A stretch of DNA of 57,934 nt from Paludibacteraceae bacterium (GTDB taxonomy: Bacteria; Bacteroidota; Bacteroidia; Bacteroidales; Paludibacteraceae). This document shows, piece after piece, positions 1-8,057 of this stretch (positions are counted from its first letter, which is position 1; each line of letters starts with the position of its first letter). The position numbers and the translations under genes were made by a program. The stretch is from contig JAKSOA010000013.1 of the NCBI GenBank assembly GCA_024405875.1, positions 1 through 57,934 of the forward strand. Direction: 5' to 3'. The notes beneath the pieces were generated by a model that was not told the origin of the DNA, ran no database searches, and was given only the letters and a program-made list of their open reading frames with translations.

Positions 1-82
1 TTGGTTTTGGATATAATACGTTGTTTATGAGGCTTCGCCTTAATTATCAATTATTAATTACTAATTACTAATTACTAATTGT
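1..82. repeat. Heptanucleotide tandem repeat and intergenic spacer
   Basis: Spacer downstream of porV. It holds about three and a half copies of the 7-mer TAATTAC (roughly 53-80), flanked by related AT-rich copies, and a small GAGGCTTCGCCTT dyad at about 29-41 that could act as a weak hairpin beyond the porV stop. No gene is seen in the visible part. The 7-bp period recurs at several other junctions in this window. Confidence 0.6.
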
Positions 83-1288
83 TTACAGGTCTCCGTCCTT
101 GACATCATTGGAGGCAATCTTCTTAAGTCCTGCCATATTGAAGCCAAGAGTGAATTTAAGTGTCTGGTCAAGTGGGTTGTTACGAGCGACCGCAAGGTCG
201 TATGCAACATCAATCTCAAATACGTTGTAGTGGAATCCCGCACCAAAGGTTATGTACTTACGGTTACCGCTCTGCTGGCTCTCATTAAAGTAACCCATAC
301 GTACAAAGACCATATTCTTGTAGTCATACTCAAGACCAAGAGAGAAGTTTATCTGTTTAATCTTATATCCGAAATCAAACTTGCTGCCGTCAGGCATATC
401 AACAAATGACTTTCCAACACCTGTAATAGGGTCCATCTTATAGTAGTCATCCAAGCGCTTTTGATATTCCTCATCGGTCTCATCGCCTTTAATAGGACGT
501 GCCGGAACAAGGAGTTTGTTGAAGTCAACGCTTAATGACATTCCGTTGTATTGGTCAAACGGCATACGGAAGTGTCCGCCAAGTTTCAGTTGAGTTGGAA
601 CGAATGCGGCGCTGTGGTAATCTCCGTATTCAAGTTTCTTACCTATGTTTGATATGTTGAAACCGAACGCTCCGCGTCCCTTACCCCAGGCAAAGTCAAC
701 ATCTTGTCCGTAATATCCGGATATGTCAGCCGCTATACTCCAGCCAGGCTCAAGATAACTGCCGTCAACAGAGTGACCGCCTGTAAGGTCAGACCAGATG
801 AAACGTAATGCCACGCCCATAGAGAAGTTCTTTGCAAGTATGCGTGAATAAGATACATCTACGGCAAGGTCGTACGGCTTAACATTATAACCAGGGTCTG
901 ATTGGTCTTTCTTTATAAGTACTTGTCCTATGGAGAAGAAACGGAATGATGCGGCAATTGTCTGCACATCTTTAATCTTGTAGAATCCTGTGGCTGATAT
1001 AAGGTCAATGTCAGATACAAGTTTCCTGAGCCAAGGTACGTATGATATGGTTGCTCCGCCAATTCCGTTTATAAAGGCGTATTTTGAAGGGTTCCAGAAT
1101 TGAGAGTTCTCATCAGGAGCTGTGGCTCCACCTGTGTCACCAATACCGCCGGCACGAGCGTCAGGACCTACTGTAAGGAAGGCGGCACCCGTAGTTATAG
1201 GGCTAAATGTCTCAATTGTAGAATCGTCTGCAAGTAGTGAAGCGGAACCTGCTATGACAAGTAGAAATAATGTTATGTACTTTTTCAT
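83..1288 (-). CDS. porV: PorV (LptO), T9SS outer-membrane shuttle protein
   Basis: A 401-residue outer-membrane beta-barrel protein of the PorV/LptO family. PorV carries T9SS cargo from the secretion pore to the PorU sortase. An N-terminal signal peptide (about residues 1-20) is followed by the family's glycine- and alanine-rich start (GAAFLTVGPDARAGGIGDTG, then ENSQFWNPSKYAF). Alternating amphipathic strands run to the C terminus. Length fits the family. It lies 69 bp downstream of porU on the same strand, the porU-porV order known from Porphyromonas, and has its own -7 element (TATCTTTG on the minus strand, 1322-1329). The start ATG directly precedes the signal peptide. Identity is from family knowledge; the role in this organism is inferred. 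Confidence 0.92.
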   Translation of the reverse strand: MKKYITLFLLVIAGSASLLADDSTIETFSPITTGAAFLTVGPDARAGGIGDTGGATAPDENSQFWNPSKYAFINGIGGATISYVPWLRKLVSDIDLISATGFYKIKDVQTIAASFRFFSIGQVLIKKDQSDPGYNVKPYDLAVDVSYSRILAKNFSMGVALRFIWSDLTGGHSVDGSYLEPGWSIAADISGYYGQDVDFAWGKGRGAFGFNISNIGKKLEYGDYHSAAFVPTQLKLGGHFRMPFDQYNGMSLSVDFNKLLVPARPIKGDETDEEYQKRLDDYYKMDPITGVGKSFVDMPDGSKFDFGYKIKQINFSLGLEYDYKNMVFVRMGYFNESQQSGNRKYITFGAGFHYNVFEIDVAYDLAVARNNPLDQTLKFTLGFNMAGLKKIASNDVKDGDL

Positions 1289-1321
1289 CTGTTAAAAATT
1301 TTTACATTTCAAAAACGGCTA

Positions 1322-1329
1322 CAAAGATA
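1322..1329 (-). promoter_or_regulatory. Bacteroidota -7 promoter element for porV
   Basis: On the minus strand this reads TATCTTTG, an exact match to the TAnnTTTG -7 consensus, 33 bp upstream of the porV start. No good TTTG -33 box is seen 19-21 nt upstream. PorV could therefore be transcribed separately from porU. Confidence 0.5.
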
Positions 1330-1357
1330 ACGCACTTTTTTGAATAATATTGTGTTT

Positions 1358-4300
1358 TTATTTGGTTTTAACAATTAATTTTTTCACAAGTTGTGTATAA
1401 TTGCCGTTTGGCGTATGTATAATGGCTCTCACCCAATAGACTCCGCTGCAAACGTTGTTGAATCCTCCTGCCATTTTCCAAGTGGAGTGATATGTTCCGT
1501 CTGTATTCTCTGTTACGGTGGAACTCCAATATTCTCTCCAGCCCATATCATAAACTCTGAATGTCACGCTCAGGGGAACTTCAGGTCTGTTGTGGCGCAG
1601 ATACATAGTGGCGTGGTCTGAGGCAGGGTTAGGATAGATGAAAAACTCTTCAATTTCCGGTCTTGCCAATGTGTCAACAACAAACTCCAATGATGTGGTG
1701 TTTGATATGTTCTGTAAATTCCAGACTTTGAAATCCAGTCTGTAAGAACCTTGCTCCAAATCCCGGAACTGATATTTAAACATTCCGTTTTTATAGTCAT
1801 TGAGTGCGGAGACATAAGAATCATTCAAATTGTATGTTCCTGAGACGGGACCAGTAAGTATTACTGTGGCATCGTGGCCGATACCGGCACCAACAACGTT
1901 CACACCATATTCATCAAACGTATGGGAGTAGAATACGGGCGAACTATTTACCTTCCCTCCGTTTACAAACTCAGGTGCGTTCATATAGGCTCGTATCACA
2001 GGTCCTACGGTGGTCTCCTCATAACTTGGGTCTGTGCCGCCAACTCTGAAATCCACGTCATTACCGAATGCGTCATTTTCCGTTGAGCCCTCCTGCCAGG
2101 CGTAATATAGGATTTTACCTTTGTCAATCCGGTAATTAATATCCTTTGGAACCATAAATGTTGTCTCAAAAAGACCGTTTGTTACAGATATGGTACCCTT
2201 AAACAATTTGTTAGGGTAGTCCTTATATGAGAAGGCGGACTTGTCTCCAACTTGCCCCAATGTCTTGAGAGTCTCCTCTTTATCATATACCGTTATTAAT
2301 ATCTTACCGTTAAAATTTTTCAAGGTGTCAGCGTTGGCATTCTCCAAATGTCCTCTTATTGTCACTATGCCAAGTGCCTGCATTTCGGCTTCTGCGGGAA
2401 CGGAGTGATTGATTGAGTCTGTTTTTACTATGTGAGATGGGTAGTGTATCTTTATGGCAGGGTCACCAAGCAGTGTGAAATTAAGTTTGTTTGAGTTGTT
2501 CTTCAAATCTATTTTAGCAAGGCGGAATATCTCTCCTATTGTCTTGTGCTCTGCATTAGCCTCTGGAAACAAATAGGTGAATGCGGCTTTCATAAGTTTG
2601 AAGTTCTCTGAAGAGTAAACCACACGTGTCGTGGTATATAGGGCTATACCGCCTCCGTTCGGGTTAAGTATGACCTCCATACCGGCAGAGTGTGACACGT
2701 CATCATATCTTGAGAAATCACAGGTTGCTGTAGCCCATAACGCAAGGTTCTTGTTGTACATTCCCGTAATGTCATTCTTTGATATGGTCTGCTCTGTTGT
2801 GAGTATATTGGGACTTCCGTGCCCCACGAATGTGAATACCACTGTTCCGTCTTTCAGGTTCTGAAGAACCTTGTTCCTGGCTCCGGGATAAGATGTTCCG
2901 GCGGAACTGTTTACGGCTATGTATGAATCAAGAAATATCTTATCAGTCCTATAACTGTTATTTGTCTCGGTCACCATAGAGGCAAGCTGGTCTGCCTGCT
3001 GTTCGTGTGCGTGGGAGTCATCATTATCCCCTAAGAATGTGCATAACGCACGCCAATCTCCAGTAGATGATGAGGTTACATAATTAATTGTCTTGGTAAC
3101 GACGTTTTCAGCCTCCTGTTCGGAAGTTACAGGTAGACGCCCGACACTTATGTCCATAGTCGCCGATGAAATGTAAGCCCCTTCGTTATCATCAAGCATA
3201 CCATAAAAATCATCGGTTGTGTATGATGAGGTGCTGGTGAGGGATTCTGGTGACTGATACCCTACAAGAGGGCGCTTCTCGTTTTTTATTCCGCGGTTGT
3301 CATAACCTGTCACACCCATGAGGAGCAGATGCTGCGGAAGTCTTCCCTTGCTCTCCATAGCTCTGTCATAAAACATCTTCATCAGCAGTCTGTAGGCGGA
3401 TACGTCAGGTGTGCCTGATGAGAACTCATTGTATATTAGTTCAGGGGTTATTATATGTACTGAAAGATTGTCGTTTGTACGGTGGAAATTAGCAAGGCGG
3501 TTTGCCGCATTCATATACTCCGGTGGTGTGATGATGACCATATCCGCAACACTCAGTTGATGTAGGTTCTGGTTCCCGACAGCACCAACCATCTTTGGCG
3601 CTTTTGCCGCATTAGGGTTGAATGCTATATATTTATGAAATTCGGAACGTTCCTCTTTGAATGTCAGTGTGCCGCCTGAGATGGTAGCCGGAATCCTTTT
3701 TGTTCTTACGGGGTCTGTTATATCCCAAACCATTGTTGAACCACTTGCTCCTGTTATCTCATATTTTGCTATTACGCCCCTTGTCAACTCTTCGGGGTTT
3801 GTAATGAGAATGGAACTGTTGTTTGAGTCCAGAATCAGCCTCTTGTAGTAATTTGCGCAGATGTAGTATAGATAACCTGCGTCAGAGGCGGAGAAAGGTG
3901 AGTATTTCAGTGAAATCCGGGGATTTGAGGAGGTGTTGTTATTCAAATATTTTTGGAACAGCCCCTTTTTGCCCGCAATATGTGAACTTGTTGAAGCGGC
4001 AATGTTGACTGTACCAGCGTCAGCTCCGTTAAAGGTTACGGCAAATTGTGTTTTGTTTGATGAATGTGCTACAAGTGTGGCGTCAATATATATATCCTCA
4101 CCTGTGTCAATATTAGTGTCACATATGGTGAATGTGCGTGACAGTGTGCCGCTACTGAATTTATATCCATACCACTCACGTCCGCTTGTCAGCAGGGTTG
4201 TCTCATCAGAATGAATATAATAACCTGCTAAAGTGTTTTTGAAGGTGACTGTGGGTTCATTTGTCACCAATGCCGCTTTCTCCATTCTCAAACCCTCTCC

Positions 4301-5149
4301 TGAACCACAGGTTATAAAGTAATACCCCTCCTTACTACAATAATTGTACGTGTATGAGTGTGTTGGTTCCTCTTTGGAAATATTGTCCTTCACCACACCT
4401 TGTGCGTAGAAGAGAATGTAATCACCTTCTGAGAATACTCCATCAGCACCTTTCTCCATATAGACGGCTACTTCAGGCAAATCATCATATCGTGGCAACG
4501 CCTTGCTCAGGTCTTCATCAATAAGAGCGCCTCCGTATCCGTATACCCTCACTCCGGCAGGGTCTCCTATTCCCATATTTTTTATATCAGAGTATGTTAG
4601 TTTGTATAACCCCGATGTCTCCACAGCAATTTTGTACCAACTACCGCCTGCCAGCACTGAATTAGCCGCATATTTTTGTGCGGTTTTTAATGCTTCACCT
4701 GTTTTTAATCCTCCGGATGCCTGACTGATGTGCAGAGAGGCACTCTCAATACGGTGCGCTGTACCATTTTTTATAAAAAACGGCAGTACATATATTTCAA
4801 GTGTTTTCTCACCACGTGTGGTTGCTATTTCCTTGTTAATAATGGGCTCTTCCCCGATGCCATAAAGCAGTTCTGACTCATCAGATGAGCAAGGGGCGCT
4901 TTTTATGTTGGTGAGTTCAACTATGAAATCAGAGGCTTTGCTTGACCGTTGTGCAGGAAAGTCTGTGTTGAACCAGGGAATGTTGTTGATGTGAATGGCG
5001 TCAGTGAATGTAAGCCTGATGAGCGTGTCGTCAAGGGCTGAGATGGTCTCAGCCTTGAAGCCTTCCGTTGTCAGAGGCGTGTAAAACTCTGTGGCGTGTG
5101 ATTTTATCACAGCAGTTAATAGAAACAATATGTAGATGAATCTTTTCAT
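1358..5149 (-). CDS. porU: PorU, gingipain-like T9SS sortase (peptidase C25)
   Basis: A 1263-residue exported protein matching PorU, the outer-membrane sortase that removes the C-terminal signal of T9SS cargo and links cargo to A-LPS. A signal peptide (about 1-19) precedes a prodomain-like N-terminal half. The C25 domain shows the catalytic His in FVGHGSPN (H777) and the catalytic Cys in ATATCDFSRYDD (C810). The last 90 or so residues resemble a T9SS C-terminal domain (FFIYPNPASDHATMYLRH), which PorU is known to carry. Start: the ATG overlaps the stop of the upstream FAH-family gene by 3 nt (ATGA), which suggests translational coupling. Downstream is porV. Strong family call; A-LPS attachment is not visible from sequence. 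Confidence 0.92.
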   Translation of the reverse strand: MKRFIYILFLLTAVIKSHATEFYTPLTTEGFKAETISALDDTLIRLTFTDAIHINNIPWFNTDFPAQRSSKASDFIVELTNIKSAPCSSDESELLYGIGEEPIINKEIATTRGEKTLEIYVLPFFIKNGTAHRIESASLHISQASGGLKTGEALKTAQKYAANSVLAGGSWYKIAVETSGLYKLTYSDIKNMGIGDPAGVRVYGYGGALIDEDLSKALPRYDDLPEVAVYMEKGADGVFSEGDYILFYAQGVVKDNISKEEPTHSYTYNYCSKEGYYFITCGSGEGLRMEKAALVTNEPTVTFKNTLAGYYIHSDETTLLTSGREWYGYKFSSGTLSRTFTICDTNIDTGEDIYIDATLVAHSSNKTQFAVTFNGADAGTVNIAASTSSHIAGKKGLFQKYLNNNTSSNPRISLKYSPFSASDAGYLYYICANYYKRLILDSNNSSILITNPEELTRGVIAKYEITGASGSTMVWDITDPVRTKRIPATISGGTLTFKEERSEFHKYIAFNPNAAKAPKMVGAVGNQNLHQLSVADMVIITPPEYMNAANRLANFHRTNDNLSVHIITPELIYNEFSSGTPDVSAYRLLMKMFYDRAMESKGRLPQHLLLMGVTGYDNRGIKNEKRPLVGYQSPESLTSTSSYTTDDFYGMLDDNEGAYISSATMDISVGRLPVTSEQEAENVVTKTINYVTSSSTGDWRALCTFLGDNDDSHAHEQQADQLASMVTETNNSYRTDKIFLDSYIAVNSSAGTSYPGARNKVLQNLKDGTVVFTFVGHGSPNILTTEQTISKNDITGMYNKNLALWATATCDFSRYDDVSHSAGMEVILNPNGGGIALYTTTRVVYSSENFKLMKAAFTYLFPEANAEHKTIGEIFRLAKIDLKNNSNKLNFTLLGDPAIKIHYPSHIVKTDSINHSVPAEAEMQALGIVTIRGHLENANADTLKNFNGKILITVYDKEETLKTLGQVGDKSAFSYKDYPNKLFKGTISVTNGLFETTFMVPKDINYRIDKGKILYYAWQEGSTENDAFGNDVDFRVGGTDPSYEETTVGPVIRAYMNAPEFVNGGKVNSSPVFYSHTFDEYGVNVVGAGIGHDATVILTGPVSGTYNLNDSYVSALNDYKNGMFKYQFRDLEQGSYRLDFKVWNLQNISNTTSLEFVVDTLARPEIEEFFIYPNPASDHATMYLRHNRPEVPLSVTFRVYDMGWREYWSSTVTENTDGTYHSTWKMAGGFNNVCSGVYWVRAIIHTPNGNYTQLVKKLIVKTK

Positions 5150-5763
5150 TTAATATAAAAATCAAGCAACTTGCGTCCCTCAAGCCAGCCTTCAAGATGG
5201 TTCCCTATCTTTACCGCTCCCACTCCTTCTGGTGTCCCTGTAAAGAAAATGTCACCTATCTTTAATGTGTAAAACTGACTCACGTATGATATTATTGCGT
5301 CAACGCTGTGAATCATATCAGATGTATGTCCGTTTTGAACAGTTTTTCCGTCAATGTCAAGGCGAAAGTTCAGATTCTGAATATCACCGCCCAAATCAGC
5401 AAGCGGAATAAACTCACTGATGGGGGCTGATGAGTCAAAACCCTTGCAAATGTCCCAAGGCTCACCGCACTCACGCGCCTGTTTCTGAAGGTCTCTCGCC
5501 GTAAAATCAATACCAAGTCCAACTTCTGCATAATAGCGTGAGGCAAACTTCTCCGCAATTCCTTTCCCTAATCGGTTTATCTTAACAATAAGTTCAATCT
5601 CATACTCTAACTGATTTGTGAAGTCAGGAATATAGACAGGTTTGTTATCTTTCAGAATGGCTGTCTCTGGCTTAAGGAATATTGTGGGGTGTGTTGAAGC
5701 GGTATTCCCTCCAAGTTCCCTGCAATGCTGCTTATAGTTCCATCCAACACAAAGCACCTTCAT
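5146..5763 (-). CDS. Fumarylacetoacetate hydrolase family protein
   Basis: A 205-residue protein of the FAH superfamily, cytosolic metal-dependent C-C hydrolases, isomerases or decarboxylases such as acylpyruvate hydrolase or oxaloacetate decarboxylase. Visible motifs are the N-terminal VLCVGWNYKQH, the lid motif PTIFLKPETAI, the metal-binding E-x-E (EYEIEL, about residues 69-74), the GLGIDFTARDLQ segment, and the C-terminal FFTGTPEGVG. Length fits the short YcgM-like single-domain members. It is the first gene of the FAH-porU unit and overlaps porU by ATGA. It has no evident link to secretion, so the pairing is probably only positional. The substrate cannot be told from sequence. Confidence 0.88.
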   Translation of the reverse strand: MKVLCVGWNYKQHCRELGGNTASTHPTIFLKPETAILKDNKPVYIPDFTNQLEYEIELIVKINRLGKGIAEKFASRYYAEVGLGIDFTARDLQKQARECGEPWDICKGFDSSAPISEFIPLADLGGDIQNLNFRLDIDGKTVQNGHTSDMIHSVDAIISYVSQFYTLKIGDIFFTGTPEGVGAVKIGNHLEGWLEGRKLLDFYIK

Positions 5764-5796
5764 AATTAATAATTAACAATTAATAATTAACAAAGT
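5764..5796. repeat. AT-rich tandem repeat at divergent junction
   Basis: Directly before the FAH-family start, a 14-mer (two 7-mer units, AATTAATAATTAAC) is repeated almost perfectly twice. It belongs to the heptanucleotide repeat class seen at other junctions in the window. No gene is seen in the 104-bp divergent gap; a promoter for the CotH-like gene follows. Confidence 0.55.
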
Positions 5797-5807
5797 TGTT
5801 TATTTTG

Positions 5808-5839
5808 TTTGCAAATTTAATATTATTATAGTAACTTTA
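5808..5839 (+). promoter_or_regulatory. Promoter of the CotH-like gene
   Basis: TTTG at 5808-5811 and TAACTTTA at 5832-5839, separated by 20 nt, match the Bacteroidota -33/-7 pattern with one mismatch in the last -7 base. The start codon is 28 bp downstream. An almost identical string (AGTAACTTTAC) precedes the secreted EEP-fold gene at 11226. Confidence 0.6.
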
Positions 5840-5867
5840 CAAAAATTTTATTTTCTTTCAAAAGCTT

Positions 5868-8057
5868 ATGAAAAAATTTACTTCTTCACTTATCTTATTG
5901 ATAGTGTCATTGTATGGTTTTACGGCTTTAGCCGTGAATATTCCTATGGGAACATTCTATTTTGACAACACCAACACAGGGTGGGTACAGCCCAAGTTTG
6001 TTTACGGAACCGATGCCAACTCAGCCATTTGGAATATGGAATGCGTGAACGGTAATGTCTGGAAATTCACCAGTCTGACTAACGTCAAAGGAATATCCAA
6101 GTACTTCTTCTCAGACACATCACTGCCAGAGGGTAATAAATATGACCCTGTGAATGTGCTTAAGGATGATATCGCTCTTACAAGAGGTGAACACCGTACC
6201 GCCACTTCAGCCATTCAGATAAACGTTGATTATATTTTCACACCTGAGGTCGCTGAAAATTGGAATCAAGGTATATGGAGTAAGTATGAGAAGGGTTACT
6301 CAGATTTCTGCATAGCGGGGAACGGAGATGAATATGAAGCGTTGGGTTGGTGCTGCGGATTATACTGGGATCCTGCAGCCTGCAATTTATTGAAAGGAGA
6401 CTCAATAGTATATGCCTTAGACGCTGGCACCTATACATTTAAGATAACATATGGCAGTTGGGAATACAACTGGGGTTTTGCAGCCCTTGACAAAGAGGGG
6501 AGTATAGCTTGCTTTGATGATTTGGACGGTAATGTGAATTTCACTCTTACGGAGCAACACAACATCACAATTAAATTTGACCAAAAGAACCAGATTATAA
6601 CTGTTATAAAAGACGGTGTGTCTCCCACACCTCCGCCGGTGATTACTTGTAATCCGTCATCAGGTACGCTGCCTGTAATGTATCTTAACACAGACTCAGG
6701 GCTTGAGATTACTGATGATGAGAATTATGTGCCTGCCACAGTCTATATAGACGCTATGGGTATTCCAGGATATGAGTCTTTGGGAACAAAAGATGAGCCA
6801 TTAGTTGCGGAGACAAAGGGTAGAGGTAACTATACCTGGACGGGGTTTGATAAGAAACCGTACGCTCTGAAGTTTGCAAAAAAGCAGACTCCGCTTGGTC
6901 TTACAAAAGACAAGAGTTTCACACTTCTTGCCCACGCAGATGACTCTGACGCCTTCTTGCGTAATACTTTGGGCTTTAAACTAAGCAGATTGTTCGGACT
7001 TGTCTATACCCCTGGACAGGAGCCGTTTGAACTCTATCTCAACGGAATATACAGAGGAATCTATTTCCTTACAGACAAACTGAAGATAAGTAGTAACCGT
7101 GTGCAGGTTACGGAGCAAGAGGAGGGAGAGACAGACCCTGCCTTGGTTACAGGCGGCTGGTTGCTTGAGATAGATAACTATTGGGAAGACCCTTCCGTTC
7201 AATTCCAAATGGAGGAAAAAGATGGAGAAATGCTAAGAGTTACAAGCAAATCACCAGAGGTTATGTCTAATGTTCAGTATGATTATATGTGGAATTACCT
7301 CTATAAAACCAATGAAGCCATACATAAAGGAGGCTGGGAGAACTACATAGATTTGGACACATTGGTTAATTTCTATTTGGTTCAAGAGGTAATAGGTAAC
7401 GATGAGTCATTCCACGGCAGTTGCTATATGCACAAGGAGAGGGGCGATAATACAAAACTTGAGTTCGGACCAGTGTGGGATTTCGGCTCATCACTTCATC
7501 ACTATAACGGATATCATATCTATGAGTTCCCTGCTTGGGGAGATACTTGGATAGATGACCTTGCCGCCTACCCGTCATTCCAAGACCAATGCGCCATACG
7601 TTGGGAGGAGGTTAGAGGCTCTCTTTATCCTGAATTGAAGAAGGAGGCTGACGCCTTTATTGACAAGATTTCCGCTGCCGCCGCTTGCGACCTTAAAAAG
7701 TGGCCTGAGTATGGTAATGACAAACTTCAGACAAAAAAGTCTCAGGTGCTTGCATACTTAAAGGAGAGAATGGAGTGGCTTGACACACAGTGGGGTACTA
7801 CAGATGTTAATTCATACTCTGATGGCTCTGATATTAAACTTACACTATATCCTAATCCTACAGAGGGTGAGATTAATATAAAAGGAGTTGAGAATATTGC
7901 CGATGTCTATGTCACAGATTTGAGTGGCAGAAGAATCAGTGTACTCAATGTATCAGATAGTTCCTCTTGGAGCATTAACGCCGCTCCAGGAACATATATA
8001 GTAAATGTTATTGACGGAGACGGAAATTACTATAATGGCAGAGTGGTTGTGCGTTAG
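5868..8057 (+). CDS. Secreted CotH-kinase-like protein with T9SS type A sorting domain
   Basis: A 729-residue protein with a signal peptide (about 1-22). Residues of about 25-250 form two glycan-binding-like beta modules (GTFYFDNTNTGWVQPKFVYG and a later NWGFAALDKEG segment). A CotH domain covers about 285-620, with YLNGIYRGIYFLTDKLK, LLEIDNYW and the NDESFHGSCYMHKERG...GPVWDFGSS block typical of CotH. CotH proteins include atypical kinases that phosphorylate spore-coat proteins. The last 80 residues are a T9SS type A signal: LTLYPNPTEGEINI, then VTDLSGRRIS and a final basic strand. It is likely exported and anchored by the PorU/PorV system encoded just upstream. The gene's stop overlaps the convergent helicase gene by 4 bp. 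The substrate is unknown. Confidence 0.85.
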   Translation: MKKFTSSLILLIVSLYGFTALAVNIPMGTFYFDNTNTGWVQPKFVYGTDANSAIWNMECVNGNVWKFTSLTNVKGISKYFFSDTSLPEGNKYDPVNVLKDDIALTRGEHRTATSAIQINVDYIFTPEVAENWNQGIWSKYEKGYSDFCIAGNGDEYEALGWCCGLYWDPAACNLLKGDSIVYALDAGTYTFKITYGSWEYNWGFAALDKEGSIACFDDLDGNVNFTLTEQHNITIKFDQKNQIITVIKDGVSPTPPPVITCNPSSGTLPVMYLNTDSGLEITDDENYVPATVYIDAMGIPGYESLGTKDEPLVAETKGRGNYTWTGFDKKPYALKFAKKQTPLGLTKDKSFTLLAHADDSDAFLRNTLGFKLSRLFGLVYTPGQEPFELYLNGIYRGIYFLTDKLKISSNRVQVTEQEEGETDPALVTGGWLLEIDNYWEDPSVQFQMEEKDGEMLRVTSKSPEVMSNVQYDYMWNYLYKTNEAIHKGGWENYIDLDTLVNFYLVQEVIGNDESFHGSCYMHKERGDNTKLEFGPVWDFGSSLHHYNGYHIYEFPAWGDTWIDDLAAYPSFQDQCAIRWEEVRGSLYPELKKEADAFIDKISAAAACDLKKWPEYGNDKLQTKKSQVLAYLKERMEWLDTQWGTTDVNSYSDGSDIKLTLYPNPTEGEINIKGVENIADVYVTDLSGRRISVLNVSDSSSWSINAAPGTYIVNVIDGDGNYYNGRVVVR

